From Bin87 sp965204685 (GTDB lineage: Bacteria; Chloroflexota; Dehalococcoidia; Lucifugimonadales; UBA3495): DNA of 64,000 nt. The DNA lies in assembly GCA_965204685.1 (NCBI GenBank), contig OZ242004.1, forward strand, positions 3,658,001 to 3,722,000, given 5' to 3'. The position numbers and the translations under genes are program-made. Of this stretch, positions 50,872 to 58,543 are shown one piece after another. The stretch's first letter is position 1. The number at the start of each line of letters is the position of its first letter. The notes beneath the pieces are model-generated. The model was not told the DNA's origin, did not search any database, and saw nothing but the letters and a program-made list of their open reading frames with translations.

Positions 50872-52680
50872 ATGGGCATCCTCTGGCGCATCATCGGCAT
50901 GGCCGGCAACTACCCGACCCGGCTTTCCCTCGCCTACATAACCGCCCTGGTGTCGATCGGGTTCTCCCTGGCTCTGCCGTGGCTGTTCGGCAGCGCCATC
51001 GACCTGATGGTGGGGCAGGACCCGGTCAGCAAGGGGTTCTTCAGGAAGGACTTTACGCTGACCGCCCTGGTGATGTTTGGCCTCGGCATCCTTGGCGTGA
51101 GCCTGGGGCGTGGCTTCTGTGACTTTGGTCGCACCTACACGACGGAGTCCCTTTCCCAGAAGGTCGCCTTCGACTGCAGAAACCTGCTGTACGACAAGCT
51201 CCAGAACGTGAGCTTCGCCTTCCACGACAAGGAGCACACCGGAGACCTGATGTCCCGGGCGACGGCCGACGTGGAGGCCATGCGCCGCTTCGTGAACATG
51301 GGCATGATCCGTTCGTTGGACGTAGTGGTGCGGATCCTTGCGATCCCGATCATCCTGTTCGTGGTGAACTGGCAGTTGGCGCTGCTGAGCATGATCTTCG
51401 TGCCGGCCATCGTGCTGCGCTCCTCTTTCGTGATGCGCGCGCTGCGGCGCAAGTGGCTGCACGTACAGGAAGTGATGGGCCAGTCGGTGACGGTCCTGCA
51501 AGAAAACCTGGCCGGGATGCACGTGGTCAAGGCATTTGCCTCCGAAGACTACGAGCGTTCCAAGTACAACCGCAAGGCCGAGGAACTGCGTGTCGAATAC
51601 TACGATGCCGAGCGGATGCAAGGCACCAACAGTGCGTGGATGACGCTTTACTTCACCTTCGCGCTGGGCGTCATCCTCTGGATCGGTGGCTGGCTGGTGG
51701 TGCGTGGAGACCTCTCCCCCGGGCAGCTTGCGATGTTCTTCCTTTACCTCAACCAGCTGACCTTCCCGATCCGGGCCTCTGCCCAGATCATCAACACCTT
51801 CTCAAGGGCGATTTCCTCGGGCCAGCGGTTGTTCAACGTGCTGGACACGGTGTCGCCGGTTACCGAGCGAGCGAACGCGAAGGACATGGGCCGCGCCAAC
51901 GGCCACGTTCGCTTCGACAACGTGGCATTCGCCTATGAGGACCGGGCGCCGGCGCTGCGCAAAGTGGACCTGGACGCCAAGCCAGGCCAGGTAACGGCGA
52001 TCCTGGGCGCACCGGGCAGCGGGAAGACCACGGTGGTCAGCCTGTTGCCACGCTTCTACGACGTGACGTCGGGCGAAATCACCATCGATGGCATGGACAT
52101 CCGGGATTTCACGTTGCAGTCGCTGCGCCACAACGTGGGCATCGTGCACCAGGACGTGTACCTGTTCAGCGCCAGCATTCGCGACAACATCGCCTACGGA
52201 GTGCTGGGCGCCACCCAGGAAGACGTGGAGCGGGCGGCCAAGGTGGCCCAACTGCACGACCAGATCATGTCGTTGCCCGGCGGTTACGACACGTGGGTCG
52301 GCGAGCGCGGAACCACGCTATCGGGTGGTCAACGGCAGCGACTGTCCATCGCACGGACGATACTGATCGACCCGCCGGTGTTGATCCTGGACGACTCCAC
52401 GTCGAGCGTCGACGTCGAGACGGAGCGGCAAATTCACCGCGCGATGACCGAGGTGATGAAGGGCAGGACCACCTTCGTGATCGCCCATCGTCTCAGCACC
52501 GTGCGGGAAGCGGACCAGATCCTGGTGCTGGACAAGGGCGTCATTGCGGAGCGAGGCTCGCACGATGAACTGGTGCGCAATGACGGCATCTACCAGAGCA
52601 TCTACGAACTGCAGTTGCGGCCGCAAGAGGAAGTGTTGCTGGAAGCAGCGGTGCCGGCTTACGGGAGGGCTGCCCTATGA
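50872..52680 (+). CDS. ABC exporter half-transporter, degenerate-site subunit
   Basis: A 602-residue fused transmembrane-NBD ABC protein. Six membrane helices fill residues 1-310, followed by a nucleotide-binding domain with Walker A AILGAPGSGKTTVVSL, signature TLSGGQRQRLSIARTILI and Walker B VLILDDSTSSVDVE. The catalytic glutamate after Walker B is replaced by aspartate (LDDS). In heterodimeric exporters such as TM287/288 that marks the subunit of the non-hydrolysing ATP site. The next gene starts in an ATGA overlap and has an intact site. Substrate may be a drug, lipid or peptide. Confidence 0.92.
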   Translation: MGILWRIIGMAGNYPTRLSLAYITALVSIGFSLALPWLFGSAIDLMVGQDPVSKGFFRKDFTLTALVMFGLGILGVSLGRGFCDFGRTYTTESLSQKVAFDCRNLLYDKLQNVSFAFHDKEHTGDLMSRATADVEAMRRFVNMGMIRSLDVVVRILAIPIILFVVNWQLALLSMIFVPAIVLRSSFVMRALRRKWLHVQEVMGQSVTVLQENLAGMHVVKAFASEDYERSKYNRKAEELRVEYYDAERMQGTNSAWMTLYFTFALGVILWIGGWLVVRGDLSPGQLAMFFLYLNQLTFPIRASAQIINTFSRAISSGQRLFNVLDTVSPVTERANAKDMGRANGHVRFDNVAFAYEDRAPALRKVDLDAKPGQVTAILGAPGSGKTTVVSLLPRFYDVTSGEITIDGMDIRDFTLQSLRHNVGIVHQDVYLFSASIRDNIAYGVLGATQEDVERAAKVAQLHDQIMSLPGGYDTWVGERGTTLSGGQRQRLSIARTILIDPPVLILDDSTSSVDVETERQIHRAMTEVMKGRTTFVIAHRLSTVREADQILVLDKGVIAERGSHDELVRNDGIYQSIYELQLRPQEEVLLEAAVPAYGRAAL

Positions 52681-54602
52681 TGCGCGGCGGCGGAATGGGC
52701 GGCGGCATGATGGGGGGGATGCGTGGCACCTCCGCCGACAGCATGTTCGCTCCCACCAACGACAACCTGACGGACGAGGACGTGGTCGGGCGCGTTTACG
52801 ACAACCGGGTCGTGATGCGTTTTATGACCTACATCAAGCCCTACCGCAAGTTCGCGCTCATTGCCCTGGCGTCGTTGCTGACATACGCGGCGGTTAACGC
52901 GGCGATACCGTTGCTGATCAAATACGGCATTGACTGGGCCATTGCTGAAGGAAGTGTAAACCGGGTCCACGTCATTGGCGCTGCCTTCATGGTCATCACG
53001 GTGATCCACTTCCTGTCCAACCGGTTGCAGTTCATCTTCATATCGCTGACGGGGCAGCACATCCTGTACGACCTGCGCTCCGGGATGTTCAGTCACCTGC
53101 AGAACCAATCCAACGCGTTCTACCACCGGACGCCGATCGGTCGCATCATGTCCCGGATGCAGTCGGACGTGCTGCAATTGCAGGAAACCTTTGAGCTGCT
53201 GGCGCTGGCGCTAGCCGAGTTGGTGACGGTGGGCGCGATCATCATCCTGATGCTGGTGATCGACTGGCAATTGGCGCTGGTCTGCATGCTGGTGGTACCC
53301 ATCCTCACCCTGATCATGATGTACTGGCAGCGATTCGCGCGACATTCGTTCATGCGCATCCGCCGGGCCATCGCCATGGTCAACGGCGAGTACAACCAGA
53401 ACATCACCGGCGTACGCGTGGTGCAGAGCCTGAACCGCCAGGACGAGAACCTGGCGCATTTCCGGACGCTGAACCAGGAATATCTGGACGCAAACTTGGA
53501 AGCGGCGCGGTATTCGGGAATGCTGCAACCCCTGGTGGAGCTGCTCATCGGTCTGGGCATTGGTATCGGCGTGGTGCTGTTCGGCGGATTCCTGCTGCAA
53601 CGGGATGCCCTGGAGGTGGGCACGCTGGCCGCATTCGCCCTCTGGATCCAGAGGTTCTTCGAGCCGATCCGGCAGCTCACGATGCAGTACAGCCAGTTGC
53701 AGCGGGCGATGGCTGCCGGCGTGCGTATCTTCGAGGTTCTAGACCTTGATCCCGACATCCTGGACAAGCCGGATGCCGTACAGTTGCCGGAGGTAAAGGG
53801 CGAGATCCGGTACAACGACGTCACCTTCCACTATGTGCCGGGGACCGACGTCCTCAAGAACGTCAACCTGCACATCAAGGCCGGTGAGAACGTTGCGCTG
53901 GTGGGATCGACCGGCGCGGGCAAAAGCACTCTGGTGAACCTGCTGCACCGATCGGCGGACGTTTCGGGCGGGTCGATCACCGTCGACGGATACGATCTGC
54001 GGGACGTGACCCGAAAATCGCTGGTGCATCAGATGAGCATGGTGTTGCAGGAGCCTTACCTGTTCTCCGGCACGGTGAGCGAGAACATCCGGTATCAAAA
54101 TGGGGACGCTACCGAGGAGGAAATGATCGCCGCCTCCAAAGCCGTGGGAGCCCATGACTTCATCATGGAAATGGACGGCGGCTACGAATCGGAACTTGCG
54201 GAACGCGGGGTCAACCTGAGCATCGGGCAGCGGCAGTTGATCAGCTTCGCCCGGGCCATCGTGGGCAATCCCCGGATCCTGGTGCTGGACGAGGCCACGG
54301 CCAACATCGACACTCACACCGAACTGCTGATCCAACAGGCGCTGAACCGGATCCTGAAGGACCGAACCTCGATCGTGATCGCCCACCGGCTTTCGACCAT
54401 TCGCAACGCCGACAAGATCGTGGTGCTGGATCGGGGCAACGTCGCCGAGGTAGGTTCCCACGACGAGTTGCTGGAAGCCGGCGGCGTTTACGCGCAGCTC
54501 TACGCCATCAACTACGGCCTTTCCGGTCCCAGCGTCGACGTGGCGCCGGTGGGCGGCGAGGTCATCGGAGCGGACGGACTGTCTCCCGCGGCCGCCGACT
54601 GA
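52677..54602 (+). CDS. ABC exporter half-transporter, catalytic subunit
   Basis: A 641-residue ABC half-transporter. The N-terminus is Met/Gly-rich (MMRGGGMGGGMMGGMRG), then six membrane helices and an NBD with Walker A ALVGSTGAGKSTLVNL, signature LSIGQRQLISFARAI and Walker B ILVLDEATANIDTH with the catalytic glutamate. Its signature reads LSIGQ instead of LSGGQ, so the partner's Walker A and this signature would form the weaker of the two composite sites. The ATG overlaps the upstream stop by four bases. A terminator follows. Confidence 0.93.
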   Translation: MMRGGGMGGGMMGGMRGTSADSMFAPTNDNLTDEDVVGRVYDNRVVMRFMTYIKPYRKFALIALASLLTYAAVNAAIPLLIKYGIDWAIAEGSVNRVHVIGAAFMVITVIHFLSNRLQFIFISLTGQHILYDLRSGMFSHLQNQSNAFYHRTPIGRIMSRMQSDVLQLQETFELLALALAELVTVGAIIILMLVIDWQLALVCMLVVPILTLIMMYWQRFARHSFMRIRRAIAMVNGEYNQNITGVRVVQSLNRQDENLAHFRTLNQEYLDANLEAARYSGMLQPLVELLIGLGIGIGVVLFGGFLLQRDALEVGTLAAFALWIQRFFEPIRQLTMQYSQLQRAMAAGVRIFEVLDLDPDILDKPDAVQLPEVKGEIRYNDVTFHYVPGTDVLKNVNLHIKAGENVALVGSTGAGKSTLVNLLHRSADVSGGSITVDGYDLRDVTRKSLVHQMSMVLQEPYLFSGTVSENIRYQNGDATEEEMIAASKAVGAHDFIMEMDGGYESELAERGVNLSIGQRQLISFARAIVGNPRILVLDEATANIDTHTELLIQQALNRILKDRTSIVIAHRLSTIRNADKIVVLDRGNVAEVGSHDELLEAGGVYAQLYAINYGLSGPSVDVAPVGGEVIGADGLSPAAAD

Positions 54603-54624
54603 CCGTATCGACACGAACCGAGAG

Positions 54625-54651
54625 AGAGCGGCCTACACGGTCGCTCTTTTT
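54625..54651 (+). terminator. Rho-independent terminator after ABC exporter genes
   Basis: Stem AGAGCGGCC / GGTCGCTCT (9 bp, one G-U pair), loop TACAC, then TTTTTA. It begins 23 bases after the stop. Confidence 0.85.
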
Positions 54652-54695
54652 ATGTTCGGTTACGCTAAAGTAGCGTTCCGTTTCAGCCGGTTGCA

Positions 54696-54775
54696 TTGCA
54701 TGGATGGACAGGATAGACGGGATTTTTAGATGCAGAGGGCTCCTGGATTCCGGCTTTCGCCGGAATGACGGAAAA
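54696..54775. repeat. Dispersed repeat family 2, copy C
   Basis: It contains CATGGATGGACAGGATAGAC, GGGATTTTTAGATGCAGAGG and the small palindrome CTGGATTCCGGCTTTCGCCG. The first 60 bases match 7549-7612, and the palindrome matches 5717-5745. It lies between the exporter terminator and the alpha/beta hydrolase gene end. Confidence 0.65.
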
Positions 54776-54787
54776 TGTCAACGTACC

Positions 54788-55672
54788 CTAGTTGCCCGAC
54801 AAAAATTCCTGGATCACCGACGCCAACTCGTCGGGTTTGTGGTATCCGATGTCGTGGATGGTGTCCTGGATCCAGTGGACCCGTCCGTTGGGCAGAGCGG
54901 CTTCGGCGGCGGCGACCATCACTTCGCGCTGCCGCGAAAACTGCGAGTTCGCTCGGTCAGCGCGCGGCCCGGCGGCAATCACCAGCGCAGGCACGGTGAT
55001 CCTGGGAAGAACTACCGAGGGCGGCTGGTTCCACATGGTCTCCAGGACCTGCGCGTGATTCTGCGGGCGCAGGTTGTCGTACATCTGGCCGTCGGGGCCT
55101 TCGTGAACCATGGTGAGGGCGATTTCCGCCAGGTCGTCGCCCCAGCAAAACGAGAGATTATCGGCCAGGCGGGACAGATATTCCTCACGAGTGCCGACAA
55201 CCAGGCGCGGGGCCAGCCGCTGCCGGAAGGCCTCCCAGGTGGGTTCGGGCAGCAGGCCGCCATCCTGAAAACCGCCGTCGATCATCACTACGCGGGATAC
55301 CCGATCCGGAAAGCGCATGGCAAGGTTGCTGGCCACGTGTCCGCCCCACGAGTGGCCCAGCACCGGAGCCCGCGCAATGCCGAAATGGTCCATCAGCCGC
55401 ACGGCGTCCTCGGCCAGGGTCTGCCAATCGTAACCGGCAGCCGCCTGGGTGGTCGCGCCGTGACCTCGCTGGTCCGGAGCGATGACCCGGTACCGGCCGG
55501 CCAGCAAAGGAGCGACCCGACGATACCAGTGACCTGATGACGCCAGCCCGTGCAGGGCAAGGAGCGGCTCGCCGTCTCCACCCCAATCGAGGTAATGCAC
55601 ATCCAAGTCGCCGATTGCGGCGTTGCTGGATCGCGGCGCGGATTGGTTGCGGTGCGTCCCGGGGTTTGGCAT
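54788..55672 (-). CDS. Alpha/beta hydrolase
   Basis: A 294-residue hydrolase. The oxyanion loop is LLALHGLASSGHWYRRV, the nucleophile sits in APVLGHSWGGHVASNLA, and the C-terminal histidine is in IQDTIHDIGYHKPDEL. Between them, APDQRGHGATT is a typical strand-turn. A lid domain covers residues about 145-215. It may be an esterase, epoxide hydrolase or C-C hydrolase, and the substrate is unknown. It diverges from pgi. Confidence 0.85.
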   Translation of the reverse strand: MPNPGTHRNQSAPRSSNAAIGDLDVHYLDWGGDGEPLLALHGLASSGHWYRRVAPLLAGRYRVIAPDQRGHGATTQAAAGYDWQTLAEDAVRLMDHFGIARAPVLGHSWGGHVASNLAMRFPDRVSRVVMIDGGFQDGGLLPEPTWEAFRQRLAPRLVVGTREEYLSRLADNLSFCWGDDLAEIALTMVHEGPDGQMYDNLRPQNHAQVLETMWNQPPSVVLPRITVPALVIAAGPRADRANSQFSRQREVMVAAAEAALPNGRVHWIQDTIHDIGYHKPDELASVIQEFLSGN

Positions 55673-55704
55673 GTCCGTCCGTTGGCTCCTGTAGTTTGGC
55701 GCAG

Positions 55705-55710
55705 ATTATA
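55705..55710 (-). promoter_or_regulatory. -10 element candidate for alpha/beta hydrolase
   Basis: On the minus strand a perfect TATAAT lies about 33 bases before the ATG at 55672. The -35 side is weak. Confidence 0.4.
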
Positions 55711-55761
55711 CGCTGACTGACGGCGAACGTTCGCGTACCACCGAGCGTAAGAAATCCGGTG

Positions 55762-55770
55762 TGCTAAAAT
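55762..55770 (+). promoter_or_regulatory. Extended -10 promoter candidate for pgi-gnd-zwf
   Basis: TGCTAAAAT, an extended -10, lies 38 bases before the pgi ATG and shares the block GTGCTAxAATCGCC with the rpsF promoter. No good -35 is seen. Confidence 0.45.
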
Positions 55771-55808
55771 CGCCCCACAGTGTCCAGATGCCGGGCGAGG
55801 GAGTTGCC

Positions 55809-57449
55809 ATGACCGACCGTTATCACCTCGGCGACTATTCCCAATTGGTGGCGCAGGCTGCGGCCAAACTGGATTCCGACCGCGTTCCGGCCCGGCTCCG
55901 CTCCCACGATCATACCCTGTGGAGCGAAGATCCTAACGAGATATCGGACCGGCTGGCGTGGCTCACGTTGCCGACGGACATGCGGTCCAAACTGCCCGGG
56001 CTTTACGAGTTCGCCGACACGGTCCGTTCGGCCGGTTACCGCCACGTCGCGCTTTTGGGGATGGGGGGCAGCAGCCTGGGCCCGGAGGTAATTCGACAGG
56101 TCATTGGCTGCACGATTGCTGACGGGGTCTACCCGCGGATGCTTACCCTGGACAGTACCGTGCCGGATTGGGTGGCCGCTACAGCCGGGCAGATAGACCC
56201 GGGGCGCACGTTGTTTGCCGTATCGTCCAAGTCGGGCACCACCACCGAACCCCTGACTTTCTACGCGTACTTCCGCGGCCTGGTGGAAACGGCATTGGGC
56301 GTGGAAGCCGCCGGCGACAACTTCATTGCCGTCACCGATCCCGAAACGCCCTTGGCCAACCGAGCCGATGCAGAGAATTTTCGACGGGCGTTTCTGAACA
56401 ACCCGGACATCGGAGGGCGCTATTCCGTGCTGTCCTACTTTGGCCTGGCGCCGGCCGCGCTCACCGGGGTGGATCTCGACCGCCTGCTGGAATCGGCGGA
56501 GCGGATGCAGACGCGGTGCTTGAACGAGGGACCCGCTTCGGAAAACCCGGGCGGGCGGCTGGGAGCAGCCATCGGGACGATGGTCAAGCACGGGCGGGAC
56601 AAGCTCACGCTAATCTCTACCGACAGCCTGGCCCCGTTCGGGCTCTGGGTGGAGCAACTGCTGGCGGAGAGCACGGGGAAGGACAGCACCGGCGTGATTC
56701 CCGTGGCCGCGGAGCCATTGCCGGGCCGCCCCGATGGTTCTTACGGAAATGACCGTTTCTTTGTCCAACTGCGGCTGGCCAACGACGACAACACCCAACC
56801 CGACGGGCTGGTGGAACAGCTGCAAGCGGCAGGGCATCCGGTGACGGTGCTGGAGTTGGCGGACGTGTACGACCTGGGGGCCGAGTTCTATCGTTGGGAG
56901 TATGCCACCGCCGTCGCCGGACACGTGCTGGGCATCCATCCCTTCGATCAGCCGGACGTGCAGGGCGCCAAGGACCGCACCGTCGGCGTGCTGGAGCAGT
57001 GGCAGCGGGACGGAAAGTTGCCGTCCGCGCGATCGGACGACAGCGTGAATCTGGCGCGACTGCTGGAAGCCAGCCAACCCGGAGACTACCTGGCGATCAT
57101 GGCGTATCTGCCCGACACGGATGCGATACGCGAAACCGTCAACCAACTGCGCCAACGGGTCATGGCGAAATACCAAATTGCTACCACCATGGGATACGGG
57201 CCGCGTTTCCTGCATTCGACCGGGCAACTGCACAAGGGCGGGCCGGCTTCCGGCATTTTTCTGCAACTCACCCAGGATCACCGGTTGGACATACCGATAC
57301 CCGGGTGGGACCTCAGCTTTGGCGTGCTGGCCGACGCGCAGGCTTTGGGGGATCTGCAGGCCCTGGACGATCTCGGCCGGCGCACCGTTTCGGTGCACCT
57401 GGGCGACGATGCCGCCGGAGGCATAAAGCATATCATCGACGCCCTGTGA
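55809..57449 (+). CDS. pgi: Glucose-6-phosphate isomerase
   Basis: A 546-residue isomerase interconverting glucose-6-P and fructose-6-P. The phosphate site is VALLGMGGSSLGPEV, and VSSKSGTTTEPLTFY is the SIS-type sugar-phosphate loop. The C-terminal RFLHSTGQLHKGGPASGIFL matches the PGI half of transaldolase-PGI fusion proteins, but no transaldolase part is present. The start at 55809 (GAGGGAG upstream) gives MTDRYHLGDY. It heads a cluster with gnd and zwf. A family 1 repeat interrupts the gap before gnd. Confidence 0.9.
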   Translation: MTDRYHLGDYSQLVAQAAAKLDSDRVPARLRSHDHTLWSEDPNEISDRLAWLTLPTDMRSKLPGLYEFADTVRSAGYRHVALLGMGGSSLGPEVIRQVIGCTIADGVYPRMLTLDSTVPDWVAATAGQIDPGRTLFAVSSKSGTTTEPLTFYAYFRGLVETALGVEAAGDNFIAVTDPETPLANRADAENFRRAFLNNPDIGGRYSVLSYFGLAPAALTGVDLDRLLESAERMQTRCLNEGPASENPGGRLGAAIGTMVKHGRDKLTLISTDSLAPFGLWVEQLLAESTGKDSTGVIPVAAEPLPGRPDGSYGNDRFFVQLRLANDDNTQPDGLVEQLQAAGHPVTVLELADVYDLGAEFYRWEYATAVAGHVLGIHPFDQPDVQGAKDRTVGVLEQWQRDGKLPSARSDDSVNLARLLEASQPGDYLAIMAYLPDTDAIRETVNQLRQRVMAKYQIATTMGYGPRFLHSTGQLHKGGPASGIFLQLTQDHRLDIPIPGWDLSFGVLADAQALGDLQALDDLGRRTVSVHLGDDAAGGIKHIIDAL

Positions 57450-57471
57450 CCCAGGGCTTTTCCGAAGTCAT

Positions 57472-57587
57472 CGTCAGAAGCAGGATTTGCCGGATTCAGG
57501 GATTATCGAGATTGAGTAGATGGCGATGAGGATGACCACAATCCTGATCCCGAAAATCCGATAATCATGTGCATCCTGATTCTGACG
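57472..57587. repeat. Family 1 palindromic repeat between pgi and gnd
   Basis: It runs from CGTCAGAAGCAGGATTTGCC to GCATCCTGATTCTGACG. The interior GATTGAGTAGATGGCGATGA resembles the core of the units at 7613-7812. Unlike the others it lies between cooriented genes of one pathway, so it could form an mRNA hairpin between pgi and gnd. Confidence 0.78.
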
Positions 57588-57625
57588 ATTGATCGCCGCC
57601 GGTAAGAACTAAGGAGAAGAGAATC

Positions 57626-58543
57626 TTGGAACTCGGGATGATTGGACTAGGGCGGATGGGCGCGAACATGACCCAGCGGCTGCTGCTGGCGGGACACGAG
57701 CTCGTTGCCTACGATCAGAACGCAGATGCCGTCGCCGCCAGTGGGGCCAGTGGCGCAATGGGCGCGGAGTCGGTCGCGGACCTGGTCAAGAAACTGAGCA
57801 TGCCTCGGGCGGTGTGGATCATGCTGCCGGCGGGGGCGGTGACCGACGCTGTGATAGACGAACTGGCCGGGCTGTTGGCGTCGGGAGACGCGGTGATCGA
57901 TGGCGGCAACGCCAACTACAAAGACACGCTGCGACGTGGCGAACACCTAGCCAAACGCGGCATTCACCTGCTGGATGCTGGAACCAGCGGCGGCATCTGG
58001 GGATTGGCCGAAGGATACTCGCTGATGGTCGGCGGCGACGCCGGGGTATTCGCCCGTCTGGAGCCCATTTTCCAATCGCTGGCTCCGGGCGAGGACAAGG
58101 GCTACTCCCACGTCGGACCCACGGGGGCGGGCCACTTCACCAAGATGGTACACAACGGCGTCGAGTACGCGCTGATGCAAGCTTACGCCGAGGGTTTTGA
58201 GTTGCTCCAGGCCAAGCAGGCCGACTTCGACCTGGACCTGACGGCGATAGCCAAGACCTGGCAGCACGGGAGCGTCGTTCGTTCCTGGCTGCTGGACTTG
58301 GCGGTGCGCGCGCTGGAAGAGGATCCGGGGCTGGAAAGCCTGGCCGCCTACGTGGACGACTCTGGCGAGGGCCGGTGGACGGTTAACGAGTCGGTGGAGC
58401 TGGCGGTGCCCACGCCGGCCATCACCGCCGCGCTGTACCAGCGGTTCCGTTCGCGACAGGACGAGCCGTTCGGGGCACGCCTGCTGGCGGCCTTGCGCAA
58501 TCAGTTCGGAGGGCACGCCGTCCGCGAGGCGGGCTCACAATGA
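57626..58543 (+). CDS. gnd: 6-phosphogluconate dehydrogenase, decarboxylating (short type)
   Basis: A 305-residue enzyme of the oxidative pentose phosphate pathway. NAD(P) site MIGLGRMGANMTQRLLLAGH, then VIDGGNANYKDTLRRGEHL, the substrate loop DAGTSGGIWGLAEGYSLMVG and the catalytic-lysine motif THE-type GAGHFTKMVHNGVEYALMQA. Its length (about 300 against 470) marks the short GndA/YqeC type. The start is TTG 57626 with AAGGAG nine bases upstream. The end overlaps zwf by four bases. Confidence 0.93.
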   Translation: MELGMIGLGRMGANMTQRLLLAGHELVAYDQNADAVAASGASGAMGAESVADLVKKLSMPRAVWIMLPAGAVTDAVIDELAGLLASGDAVIDGGNANYKDTLRRGEHLAKRGIHLLDAGTSGGIWGLAEGYSLMVGGDAGVFARLEPIFQSLAPGEDKGYSHVGPTGAGHFTKMVHNGVEYALMQAYAEGFELLQAKQADFDLDLTAIAKTWQHGSVVRSWLLDLAVRALEEDPGLESLAAYVDDSGEGRWTVNESVELAVPTPAITAALYQRFRSRQDEPFGARLLAALRNQFGGHAVREAGSQ

